Positions 47,060 through 57,613 of a DNA stretch of 64,000 nucleotides are shown here, piece after piece (positions within the stretch are counted from its first letter, which is position 1; every line of letters begins with the position of its first letter). The DNA comes from Coix lacryma-jobi var. lacryma-jobi. Lineage: Eukaryota; Streptophyta; Magnoliopsida; Poales; Poaceae. The notes under the pieces were generated by a model. It was not told the DNA's origin and did not search any database. It saw only the letters and a program-made list of their open reading frames with translations. The DNA is taken from the NCBI GenBank assembly GCA_009763385.1, contig CM019826.1, positions 59,517,127 to 59,581,126 on the forward strand, in the 5' to 3' direction. The position numbers and the translations under genes were made by a program.

Positions 47060-47448
47060 AAACCGTCCACTCGGTGGTTTTTCTGTGGCTCAACCACCAA
47101 ACCGAGCTGTAGAGGGGATGCACCGCCCGTGCACCCCGTCCACCGACACGTGTCCCCAGGTCCTCGACCCAAGCAACACTGTGCCCGCAAGTCTTCGCTC
47201 GTTGCTGTCCCAGGCTGTCAGCCACCACAGCTGATCCTCGGGCCACCGGTCCCTCAGTCCAAGCCTCATGTCCGCCCTTCGCCACTCTCGGTCCATTGGC
47301 ACGGCACGTCTCTACTTGACCTTCACCTTGCCATTGATCACTGTATCCGTGCTCGACACCTGCACAACACAAGCCAAAGTACATGCGCATTATCCCAGTT
47401 GACAATCACTCATCACTCAGAGACTCAGCATACACCCAAGTATCCGCA

Positions 47449-47453
47449 GGTCA
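47449..47453. repeat. S3 target-site duplication, right copy (GGTCA)
   Basis: Exact partner of 36034-36038. Confidence 0.97.
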
Positions 47454-47789
47454 TATCCACATGCTTCAATCTTCCATGGATGTAATCTTGCTTCACTTTA
47501 TCACCTTGTATCTGTTCCTTATGGCTCCCTTCCATGTTGGTTGGTCCTCGTGTTGCGTATTGCTGTTGCGTCATTCTTCCCAGGTCTTGACTTTGCATAG
47601 CGATCAACTTCTATTTGTCAACTGCGGTCAGAGACGACATAGCTTGATTAACGATCCATCTACTTAGACAGAGGGAAGTTTTCAAAAGCAATTCAAGGCA
47701 AGGAGTGAAGGTGAGAGCAACATTTAAAATTTTAAGCAAGAAGGAGGAAATAAATGACAAGGGTAGAGATACAATAAAGAAGAAAATAC
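47454..47789 (-). pseudogene. XC ORFa, N-terminal part (split by S3)
   Basis: This aligns with codons 1 to about 103 of the unit B gene and ends at the S3 insertion point. It has an in-frame TAG where unit B has CAG (codon 50, near 47610). It ends with the GRLKHVDMT segment that precedes the retropepsin-like domain. The other half is at 35011-36038. Confidence 0.8.
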
Positions 47790-47878
47790 CAAGGTGGATA
47801 GAACAAGGGTTCTATAACAATTTTCAAAACCTTAAAACGACCAGTTTCTAACTAGGCTTGCGTCCTACAGTCAGCATT

Positions 47879-47890
47879 GCTTTGATTCCA
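47879..47890 (-). promoter_or_regulatory. XC primer binding site, one mutation
   Basis: TGGAATCAAAGC on the minus strand. It differs from the unit A and B sites by one base, inside the part that should pair with the tRNA. Confidence 0.75.
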
Positions 47891-47893
47891 CTT

Positions 47894-50800
47894 TGTCACA
47901 CCCGGTTTTAAGAACAAAACCAGGTATACACAATATGTGAGCCCAGGAAGTCAATTCTCACATATAGTTACAAATAAAGGGTAATATCGAAAGACAATGC
48001 ACAAATATAACGTATATAAAACAAAAGAACATAACCTTATGGAGCAGACAGCGGGAAGACACTCTGATCTTCAGAGGGAGACTCCATCTTCACAGGGACA
48101 ACTGACTGGTTGATCACAAGCCCAACTTCTAGCAAATTGGTACCCATCCCGGATTTTTCCAAAGTGTTGAAAAGTAATGCAAGCGTAAGTACATCTCGTA
48201 CTTAACAAATATAACATGGGGTTCATGAGGCTCAAAAAGGCTGACACTGGTTAACTGCATTAGCTTTTAATTTGTCACAATTTTAGCATTAGATAAACGT
48301 ATGTTATGCTTAAACCCTGATAAACCATATGATCACATTAATTCCATCATCATCATGATATCATTCACATAACCAGTATTAAACATCAATTAACCATTTA
48401 ACCAGCTTTTCTGTGAGTTTTTCGGGTCGCTCGTAACCGTGAGCGCGGCTGATATATCAGTTTTACACTCTGCAGAGGTTGTACACTTTACCCGATGAGT
48501 AGTGATGCCCATATGCCTGGGTTTGCAAGGCCCACATTACACTTCCAAGGTGCACGGCAGGGTTCACTGCGCAACCTTTCAAAGGTTCGTCTAACAAGTT
48601 AGGGCCGCTAGGTCTTAAGGTAAGGGGATGTAGAGCCCTCCTTCCAGGTGGCACAATAACACACAGCCTATACACACGTGGACAGAAGCCGCACTATACC
48701 CGTCTCGTCAAGCGCCTTATGCGCCCTTTCAAGTAACCACTAATAAGCTAGAAAAGGTCCTTATACTGAGCTAAGGTCAGAGCCATATAACTCTCATGGT
48801 TGCACTATAAGTCCCAGCTTTTGCTGAGAGATAGGCAAGTTTTAATCATCATTAACATAAGTCATTGTTCATCATTCATTAATCATCAATAGTGATCAGA
48901 TCATGTCGGTTTAAGTTGAGCACTAGCAATATAGTACTACCCAAATGCATGATATCCCAAAGGTGACAAGGTAACGAATAACAGGAACTAGATAATCCTT
49001 AATGGCAATCAAATTAGACACATGCAATATGAATTAAATGATTATAGTGAATAGGCAACAAGGATGGTCCCATGCTATACTTGCCTTTAACTCAAGATCC
49101 TTCTTCTGTTAACTTCTTCTGTTGACTTGTAGACTTCCAAAGATTGACTCTTGATCACGATCTCTGGATCACGAACTTCTTCTTCTTGATCACCAACGTA
49201 CAACTCACTGACTGGACATACGATCATAGAACACCACGCAAACATCCAACACCAATCATGCAAAGCAAACATAGCCTATGATTAGAACAGTACACCAATC
49301 ATAAGAAAATAATATAAAAAGTTTTTGAAAACAAATCTATGATTCACTATGATGACACAGACGCGACGATCACGCTAATCGGAGTTATAACGGAAAAGAT
49401 ATGAACTAAACAAGATTAAGGACACTAATTACTAGATTAGATTTAACTCAAATTTTAATTACAGAAAACAGTATTTAAAGTTATATTATTAGAAAGATGT
49501 TTTTGAAACGAATCTAACGCAAGTTGAGAGGATCAAATCGGAGTTAAAACGGAGAAGTTATGAGCCTTTGAAATCTGGTGGCAAACTTGTAAATAAATCA
49601 AACTTGATTTTGTAATTTGAAATAAATAAAAAAAAATTCCAGAATCGACTGGATCGCGCCTCATTGAAGGAAAAGTACAGGGGTTTTGAAGGAAGATTCC
49701 GAAGACTCATCGCACAGCGTAATTTGGAGTGCGGGTTGAGGCTCATGAAATTGTAAGGGTCTTTATGTAAAACGATGACCGAAAGGGTATCGAGCTCTTT
49801 GGATCGTTGAATTTGACTTCAACAACACAGATTAGATGGATGAGTGTCGGGCGGCGCTTTCGCCAAAGTTGGGGCAGGGGACGGTGGTTCCTGGCGGCGC
49901 CATGGCCGGAGATGGTGGCGCTCTCGGTTCTAGGGTTTGAATGCTCGATTTTTGAAGGGGAAAACACAGCGAGCATAGGAAACTTACGGGGATCTCACCT
50001 GAGGCAAGAACAGGGTCAGGGAAAATTCGGCGATGGCGTGAAGTACGACGAGGCGGCGGCGGGGTTCTGCAAGTCCGGCGAGCTCGGGGTTAGCGAAAAT
50101 AGAAGGAGAAAAGAGAGAAAAACGTTCGGGTGTCTTCGGCAGGTCGATGCGGCGCTCAAGGAACCATCGGTGGGCGCTGGAACTTGCTGAATCGCCAAGC
50201 AGACAGCGGCAAGATCTAGCAGGACGGTGGAGCTTGCGGCTATAGCGGATTAGGGCATGAGGGCTCGTGATTTTTGCAAGAGGAGAGGTGGTGGAGGGTC
50301 ACGAAACTTTATAGGGGGCTTGGCGTGGAGGATAAGGCAAAGAGGAAGCTGGTGACGGGGCAAACTCATGCTCGGGTTCGAGTCCGTCAAGGATACTGCA
50401 AGGTAGGGGACGATCGATAGGCGGGGTCCACCTGCTAGGGAGCGAAGGAGCGTGCGCGTGCGGGAAACGCCACGCTGACGGGCGGGCCCATGGAGTCAGC
50501 GGGAGTGAGGCTCGCACACGCGGGTGACTGCGGCCGTGGAGTTCGGCCGGCCCAGGAGGAGAAAGCTAGCGCAGGGAGGGGGAACCAGGCCGACGCTGGG
50601 CCACGCAGGAAGAAAGGAGGAAGGATTGATCGGGGAGGAGTGCTCGGGCCGGCAGCAGGCCGGTTGGCCGACGGGCCTGCAGCGGGGAGGAGGAGAAGAG
50701 GGGAGTGAAGCCGGGCTGATTGGGCCGCCAGCTCGGGCTGAAAGCCAAGGAGGAGAGGAAGGAGAAGGAAAAAGCCTTTTCTTTTTATTTACATTTTTCA

Positions 50801-51011
50801 AAGCATTTTCAAACAAAATTTGAATTTTAACAAAAACCACACATCACAAAAACTCAAATGCACCAACATGAATGCACAAACATGTGTCTAAAACCGAGGA
50901 TAAATTTTAATTTAGAGAAAACTTTTAATTTCCTATATTTTATGATCACAAAAATTAATAAATAAAACATTTTAACTCTAATTTTAGAAATGCTAATTTC
51001 AGGGTGTGACA
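47894..51011 (-). repeat. X LTR 4 (5' LTR of unit C, 3,118 bp)
   Basis: Complete, with TGTCACACCC and GGGTGTGACA ends. It is the right edge of the array. Beyond it the sequence is Z LTR starting AGAAC. The candidate TATA word is at 50307-50316 (minus). Confidence 0.92.
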
Positions 51012-51061
51012 AGAACACTTGAAGACACCACGAGGCGGGGCACCCCGAGCCACCTCCAGGT

Positions 51062-51100
51062 GGGACCGACCGGTGTGTGTGGGTCCCACCGGTCGGTCCC
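51062..51100. repeat. 13-bp perfect inverted repeat in the Z LTR
   Basis: GGGACCGACCGGT (51062-51074) and ACCGGTCGGTCCC (51088-51100) are exact reverse complements around a 13-base loop. In the 3' LTR (about 59258-59293) the left arm has mutated. Related ACCGACCGGT words recur at 56693-56728 and 57937-57969. Confidence 0.85.
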
Positions 51101-51215
51101 CCCAGGGCGCCGCCGGCCTCCCCCTTCTAGAGTCTTCCTCTACCGCCTTTGAGGATCAATCTCAGCCCTACGTGAAGTCAGTTTGATCTAACGGTCGCGG
51201 TTGATCCCTCAGGGC

Positions 51216-51225
51216 TATATAAATA
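51216..51225 (+). promoter_or_regulatory. TATA box of the Z 5' LTR
   Basis: TATATAAATA within GGGCTATATAAATAGG. The 3' LTR has TATATAAAC at 59410-59418. It probably marks the U3/R border. Confidence 0.7.
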
Positions 51226-51379
51226 GGCCCCTAGGCCCCAGGACAGACAGAAGGTCCCTCTTCAGAAAGTCTATGCCTCATTCAAAAACCCTAGATGAGA
51301 CTTCAGGAGTCAGCTTTCAAGTAGAAGACTAGATACCTCTCCTAGTTAGGATTAGAACCTAGTCTTATATTAGAACTAG

Positions 51380-51402
51380 AAGAGAGACAGAGAGAGAGAG
51401 AG
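51380..51402. repeat. AG-rich microsatellite
   Basis: A run of AGAGAG with one C interruption, just downstream of the likely transcript start. A shorter version is at about 59569-59582 in the other LTR. Confidence 0.8.
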
Positions 51403-52057
51403 GAAGAGATCAAGAAGGAGCTCCGGCCTGTCGGATCAACTTCTTCATCTTGTACCTGTTGATTCAAGTTCTTCTTCAACTTGCTTCAACGATTGTTTTG
51501 GTAATCAACGTCTATATTTAAGTTTGAGCTATTGTTCTTATTATTCTTAAGGTTTATGACTCTCTTTTGAGTACTTTAATTCTAGTCGCGCTAGAGTTAG
51601 AGTAGTTGGATAGTGTAAGCGTGGTGCTTAGACTTGATAGCTCATAATTGCCTCCTATAACGCCGGTAGTAGTGGTTGTTCGCAAGGGTGACTCTTATAG
51701 CCTTGTTGATTCTTCTATAGTCCACTTACCCATGTGTAGGCTCGGTTGGATTATACATTTGCATAAAAGAATCATACTCTATTTGTGACCTTTTATGGCA
51801 ACTTCCCCACTAAGAATAAAATAAACATATCACTCTTAAGTTGGAATTAGACAACCTTAGTGATCCCCTCTATGCTTTTAGCTTCTCCATCCTTGTTAGC
51901 TACTCAGGGGTTATACTCTTTAAGACTTAACACTATCCGTTCCTTTGGGTTCGATATTAAAACTGGGTTACTCCGGTGAAGTGCTACATTGGTAGATTTT
52001 ATCTGTGCGCTTGCGGATAAAGTAGAGTGTGCGTTAATTTATACCAACAAGCATTTT

Positions 52058-52075
52058 TGGCGCCGTTGCCGGGGA
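52058..52075 (+). promoter_or_regulatory. Z primer binding site (tRNA-Asp)
   Basis: TGGCGCCGTTGCCGGGGA, eight bases after the LTR end. It is complementary to the 3' end of plant tRNA-Asp, as in Athila/Tat elements. Confidence 0.92.
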
Positions 52076-52146
52076 ACGATATCTTTTATATCTTATATAC
52101 TTTATCTGTTTTATCTTTTATTCTTTTATCTTTTATTCTTTTCACA

Positions 52147-53009
52147 ATGGATTTCTCAGAGCCAATCACTAGCTCCACAGATTCCATTCCACTGAACCAG
52201 TATACCTATCGCACTGTCATAGACTTAGAGTTACCCAAATCTACTAAGCCTATCCTTTTAGGCAACTACGAGCTACGCCCATGCTTGATAGAAATGGTTA
52301 AGAATCAAATTTTTCTAGCTTAGAAGACGAAAATCCACACATTCACTTAAATGAGTTTGAACAAACCTGTGTGTGCCTACACATTGCAGGCATGTCTGAC
52401 GAAACCCTTAGATGGAATCTTTTTCCATTCTCTTTAGAGGGAAAAGCCAAAACATGGTACCTTCAAACTGCACCAAGTAGAAATGGGGAATGGAGAGAAC
52501 TTTGCTCTAGCTTTTGCTTAGAATACTTCCCTGTCTCCAAAATTGTTTGTCTTCGCTTAGAGATTTTGTCCTTCATTCAAGAAAATGATGAGTCTCTAAT
52601 TGCAGCCTGGGAAAGATTCGATAATCTTGTCCGCTCTGGTCTAGCCTTATCTATTCTAGACCCTGTCTTAGTTCAACACTTTTATAATGGTCTGAATCGA
52701 AAAACTTCTAATTACCTTAACTTAGCTTCAAATGGATCATTCCTACATACCCCAGCCTCCAAGGCAAGGGAAATGTTGCAAAACTTATCTCAAATTACTC
52801 CCACTCCTGAAGTTAAACCACAAGAATCACTAGAAATAAATCCAGAAGCTGAGCCTATATCCATTCCTAATCATGAACAAACCTCAGCCTTAATTCCTAG
52901 TAAGAGGGAAACCTCAATCTTAGGAGACACCTTTGATTTCGAGGATGAATATTTTACCGAATTTGGTAATACCTCGAAATATCACACAATTAGAAAGCCA
53001 CAAAATTGA
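52147..53009 (+). pseudogene. gag: Z gag, one frameshift
   Basis: The ATG at 52147 starts MDFSEPITSS. A frameshift in a T run near 52311-52316 ends this frame at 52323. The rest is open to a TGA at 53007-53009. The gag core is visible in GNYELRPCLIEMV, then AGMSDETLRWNLFPFSLEGK and WRELCSSFCLEYFP, typical of plant Gypsy capsid domains. No CCHC knuckle is seen. The region after 52800 is acidic and proline-rich. The TGA lies in frame with the following protease-RT frame, so gag and pol were one frame apart from these lesions. Confidence 0.85.
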
Positions 53010-55616
53010 AAATCATCACTTGAAAAACTTACTAATAAGGCCTTCTTAAAAGATACTACAAAGGGACTAGCCTCTATAATAAGTCATGAATGGTTAGAAG
53101 AATCAGAGCTTTCCACTGATATTATCCGCTTAAATTCACCTTCTACACACATTCAATGCCAAATCCATAAACAACCCTTCGAAGCTCCCTATAATCTTGT
53201 TGTGGGAACCAACATTATGTCCGAAACCTTTGCTCAAGATTTATTAAAACAAATGCCACTTACCCCAACAGCTAAATTGTTGAAAAGCCCTTCAGGACAT
53301 GTTATTCCTAGTTTAGGGATCATGTATGTCCTGCCTGTCACTATAGATAACACTCCAATACATTTAAGCTTCTATATCTTTGATATTAAAGAGTTTAATC
53401 TTCTGATAGGCGAACCACTTAAACAACTCATTCATGAAGGTCAAACAGGGATCTTAAACTTCTTTCGTGGGAAAAATCTTAAAGGAACCATACCTATTAC
53501 TCACTCTCTAAATGCTGAAAATGAGTCATGTCCCGAGCCAAATCCTATGGAAGAAATTAAGGAAGCATCTTTTGGAATGATAAATGAACCTGAATATGAA
53601 GAAGATGCACAGTTTTTCACTGAGGAAGAGGATGACACACCAGATCCATATCCAGATCCTCTAGATTCCTTAGAAGAACCTCCTCAACCTTCCATAGAGT
53701 TAAAACCCTTACCCTCTGGGCTTCGATATGCTTTCCTGAATAATGATCCTGAGTTTCCTATGATCATAAATGATAATCTTACTCAGGAACAGACTTCTAG
53801 GTTGATCACTGTCTTAGCAAAGCATAAATCAGCTTTCGGATATTCACTCCACGACTTAAAGGGAATCAACCCCACTTTCTGCACCCATCGCATTCCTAGT
53901 AATCCTAACATATCACCATCTAGAGAGCCACAACGCAAGCCTAACAATGCGATGAGAGAGGTAGTAAAGAAGGAGGTTTTGAAACCCTTACACGCCGGGA
54001 TCATTTATCCTGTGCCACACATTGAGTGGGTGAGCCCTGTCCAAGTTGTGCCTAAGAAGGGAGGCATGACTGTGGTAAAGAATGAGAAGAACGAATTAAT
54101 TCCACAAAGAACTGTTACTGGTTGGAGAATGTGTATTGATTACAGAAAATTAAACAAGGCAACAAAGAAAGATCATTTCCTGCTACCTTTCATAGACGAA
54201 ATGTTAGAACGGTTAGCCAATCACTCTTTCTTTTGTTTTCTTGATGGATACTCTGGATATCACCAAATCCCAATCCACCCAGATGATCAAAGCAAGACCA
54301 CATTTACATGTCCATACGGAACTTATGCTTATCGCCGAATGTCTTTTGGATTATGTAATGCACCTGCTTCTTTTCAAAGATGTATGATGTCTATATTTTC
54401 TGATATGATTGAAGAAATCATGAAAGTTTTCATGGATGACTTTTCTATTTATGGAATAACTTTTGATGATTGTCTTGAAAATTTAGACAAGGTTTTGCAA
54501 AGGTGTGAAGAAAATCACTTAGTCCTTAATTGGGAAAAATGTCACTTTATGGTTAAAGAGGGCATAGTGCTAGGTCACTTAGTGTCTAAACGTGGAATTG
54601 AGGTAGACAAAGCTAAAATTGAAGTAATTGAACGTTTGCCTCGACCTATTAATGTCAAAGGAATTCGAAGTTTTCTTGGTCATGCTGGTTTTTACCATAG
54701 GTTTATAAAAGATTTTTCTAACATTGCTAGACCGCTTACAAATCTTTTGGCCAAGGATGTTCCTTTTGAATTTGATGATGCATGCTTAGAATCTTTTAAC
54801 ACTCTTAAGAAAGCACTCACTTTTGCACCTATCATCCAACCCCCTGATTGGTCTCTACCTTTTGAGATCATGTGTGATGCAAGTGATTTTGCTGTAGGAG
54901 CTATGCTAGGACAATATAAAGATAAGAAGCATCATGCAGTCGCTTATGCCAGTAAAACTTTAACAGGACCTGAACTTAATTATGCTACTACTAAAAAAGA
55001 ACTTATGGCTGTTGTTTTTGCTATAAACAAGTTTAGATCTTATTTAGTGGGATCAAAGGTGATTGTTTTTACTGATCATGCTGCACTAAAGTACCTGCTC
55101 ACTAAGAAAGATGCTAAGCCACGCTTGATAAGATGGGTTTTTCTACTCCAAGAATTTGACTTAGAAATAAAAGATAAGAAAGGAGTAGAAAACTCTATAG
55201 CTGATCACTTGTCTAGAGTGCATTTTGACAATCCTCAGGAATTGCCTATAAATGGCTCACTCAGGGATGACATGCTTTTTCAAGTCTCTAGATCTGACCC
55301 CTGGTATGCAGATATTGTCAATTTTATAGTTGCAGGGTATGTACCACCAGGAGCAAATAAGAAGAAGCTGATCTATGAGAGTAGGATCCACATATGGGAT
55401 GATCCATATCTATTCAGAGTATGCTCTCATGGATTACTCAGAAGATGTGTGCCAGCTGAAGAAGAAATCAAGATCATTGAACGCTGTCACTCTTCACCAT
55501 ATGGAGGACATTATGGGGCATTCCGAACACATGCAAAGATTTGGCAGAGTATTTTTCTACCCAACCATGTACCAAGACACAAAAGACTTCGTCCGAAGAT
55601 GTGGATCATGTCATAG
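53010..55616 (+). pseudogene. pol: Z pol: protease-like, reverse transcriptase, RNase H
   Basis: The frame is open from 53010 to 55616 with no internal stop. The protease-like part (about 53130-53440) has VVGTNIMSE where retropepsins carry Asp-Ser/Thr-Gly, and later FDIKEFNLLIGEPL, so the catalytic Asp is not visible. RT spans about 54010-54560 with MCIDYRKLNK, FCFLDGYSGYHQI, SFGLCNAPASF and the catalytic FMDD (54428-54439). RNase H spans about 54850-55220 with MCDASDFAVGAML, TKKELMAVVFAI, FTDHAALKYLL and IADHLSRV. A frameshift near 55553 ends the frame just inside the integrase zinc region. Confidence 0.9.
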
Positions 55617-56580
55617 GCATGGCAGCATCAACACTAGAGATGCCATGCCACTCACTAACAACCTTCAGATTGAGCTCTTCGATGTCTGGGGAATCGATTA
55701 CATGGGACCATTCCCTAAATCGAGGAACCATGAGTACATCCTGGTTGCTGTCGACTACGTCTCAAAATGGGTTGAAGCGGTGCCATGCAAGTCTACTAAT
55801 GCAAGAAACTCTCAGAGGATGTTCGAGGAGGTGATATTTCCAAGATTTGGAGTGCCAAGGATGGTAATTAGTGATGGGGAAACACACTTTATTGACAAAG
55901 GCTTTCATAAATATCTGATAAGTCATGGGATCCGTCACAATGTTGCCACTCCCTATCACCCTCAGACAAGTGGCCAAGCAGAAACGTCAAACAAGCAAAT
56001 CAAGAATATTCTACAGAAAACGGTCGACGAGATGGGAACACAATGGAAAGATAGACTACCCGAAGCACTATGGGCTTATCGTACGGCCTACAAAACACCA
56101 CTAGGAATGTCTCCATATCAACTCATCTACGGGAAGACTTGTCACTTACCAGTGGAACTAGAATTCAAAGCTCACTAGGCAATCAAGAGGTGGAACATGG
56201 ACTTAGAAGCTGCAGGAGTCAGGAGGAAAATGCAACTCTCTGAAATAGATGAATGGCGCAAAAGGGCATATCATAACATGAAGATTTACAAAGAGAGAAC
56301 AAAGAGGTGGCACGACAAGAGAATCAAGAAGAAGAGCTTCATTCCGGGAGACAAGGTATTACTCTTTAATTCCAGGGTAAAGTTGTCCAGGCATGGAAAA
56401 CTACGAAGCAAATGGGAAGGACCCTTTACGGTGGTAGCCACTTCATCACTTGGAGCCATTACACTTCAAAATGTTGAAGGTACGCTATTTAAGGTAAATG
56501 GGCAACGTCTTAAGATTTTTCTAGAACCTGAAAAGAGTCCTGAAGAGTTGGATGTCATCCAATTCTTTATTATCCCATAG
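55456..56580 (+). pseudogene. Z integrase, one frameshift and one stop
   Basis: The integrase begins before the frameshift near 55553. The His pair is at about 55486-55510 and CGSC at 55601-55612. The core has WGIDYMGPF (first Asp), VISDGETHFI (second Asp) and GQAETSNKQIK (Glu). A TAG at 56176-56178 stands where the related sequence has Trp. The same frame continues to 56580 through the C-terminal DNA-binding part (DKVLLFNSRVKL, then KWEGPFTVV). No chromodomain follows, consistent with Athila. This would have inserted the cDNA into the genome. Confidence 0.9.
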
Positions 56581-56962
56581 ATTTATACCATCATCATTTC
56601 TGATAAGTTCGCACATCGAGGAAATATTTTTTTGGGATTAGGATCAAGTTTAAAGACGCCACGAGCGACGGACCCACGAGGAGCCACAAGGTGGGACCGA
56701 CCGGTCCCCTAGGGAGACCGACCGGTCTGCCCTAGAGTCCCCTCGCTGTCTGCCTTCTTTTGTTACGTATCCAAACTCTCACTCGTATCCATTCTGGTAC
56801 CCTGATTCGCAGAATCGATAACTTCCATAACGAACCTATCATGCCTATCATTCAGCCTCCTCTCCAAGCCACCTCAGCTATAAAACTAGCCCCAGGCCTG
56901 CCTCTAGATTCATTGCAGCCTCCTCGTAGAATACCAACAACAGCAGAGCTCTCCTCCCGCTA
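56581..56962 (+). other. Z spacer with ACCGACCGGT palindromes
   Basis: No gene is supported. Two near-perfect palindromes, GGGACCGACCGGTCCC (56693-56708) and AGACCGACCGGTCT (56715-56728), echo the LTR hairpin. An open frame at 56760-56963 has no recognisable motif. Confidence 0.6.
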
Positions 56963-57613
56963 GTGCTAATGGCCTCCTATCCAAGGATCGACCTCAATGA
57001 GCCTGTCGACGACTCGATGGCTCTTGTCGTCGCCCCATCGAAGGAGCTTGCCGTAACGCCATCAAAGGGGATCGCCCCCGTTGTCTCGCCAACACCCGTT
57101 GATGTGATCCCACCAGAAGAGGCCTCGCCACATCGTCAACAAGCTCTCTATGCTCAAGCGGTGCCGGCAAGAGGACTCCCGACATTCTCCGTCCCGAAGT
57201 CACTCCCGCTTCCTCCTCCTAAGCCCAATGAAACAATCGTCGGGCTGAAGACGAACAAGTTTGGGGAACCCACGGTCATAAAATACACATCTACATCTCT
57301 GCGTCCGCACATTGATGGAGTTCCTGGTCACCCTGAGCAGATCAAGGTCACTCCACCGGTGAAGAGGGCACCCACTACTCCTAATCCCGTGGCTAAGCGC
57401 AAGAGGACTACCCAGTTAGATCGCCACGAGGATAGAATTGAGGACCTTGAGAGGGATAACTTATAGCTTAAGAAGAGATACGCTTCCCTAGCTAAGGCTA
57501 CAAAATAGATGACCGATGTACTAAATAAGTATGTAACCAAACACATTAGCCTAAAGGCTAAGGTTGTTAGTGTAGCCTCTACGCTAGGCAATCTACTCGA
57601 GGGAGAGGATTAA
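56963..57613 (+). pseudogene. Z downstream ORF: Pro-rich, basic, coiled-coil protein, two stops
   Basis: From the ATG at 56963 the frame gives 167 codons to a TAG at 57464. It continues past it and a second TAG (57506) to a TAA at 57611-57613. The N-terminal 110 residues are rich in Pro, Val and Ser. A basic AKRKRTT follows. The last 60 residues, from RHEDRIEDLERDNL on, have heptad-like spacing and look like a coiled coil. No signal peptide or membrane segment is seen, so the env-like label used for some Athila elements is not supported. Position after integrase is where such extra frames lie. Function unknown. Confidence 0.55.

Larger units (their letters stand above)
36039..47448 (-). mobile_element. 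S3: complete Sirevirus-type Copia element (11.4 kb)
   Basis: This is the only element in the window with both LTRs, primer site, gag, pol, noncoding tail and both target duplications. It lies on the minus strand within ORFa of unit XC. The LTRs are 1,929 and 1,958 bp with TG...CA ends. The gag has two in-frame stops, and pol has a few stops and frameshifts, fewer than the other Sirevirus copies. By eye the LTRs differ at roughly one base in fifteen to twenty, so it is not recent. It probably belongs to the same broad family as S1 and S2, with a different palindrome word in its LTR. Confidence 0.95.
45491..47448 (-). repeat. S3 5' LTR (1,958 bp)
   Basis: On the plus strand it runs from TGAAGGACCA to AGTATCCGCA and is followed by the GGTCA duplication. 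It is the counterpart of 36039-37967. Confidence 0.95.
19249..51011 (-). mobile_element. X: tandem array of a non-autonomous chromovirus derivative
   Basis: Three internal units (XA 19816-23300, XB 26415-29945, XC 33059-36038 continuing at 47454-47893) are separated and flanked by LTRs of about 3.11 kb. Neighbours share a single LTR. LTR ends are TGTCACACCC and GGGTGTGACA, a 10-bp terminal inverted repeat. Every unit has a tRNA-Met-type primer site at its high-coordinate end and a polypurine tract at its low end, so all are on the minus strand. Each carries ORFa and ORFb. Capsid, RT, RNase H and integrase core are not visible. The leftmost LTR is cut by S2, and S3 interrupts unit C. The right flank AGAAC matches the Z LTR at 59208-59212. 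Confidence 0.88.
51012..52049 (+). repeat. Z 5' LTR, missing its start
   Basis: It aligns with 59208-60229. It contains a strong inverted repeat (51062-51100), a TATA box (51216-51225) and an AG-rich microsatellite (51380-51402). Confidence 0.92.
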
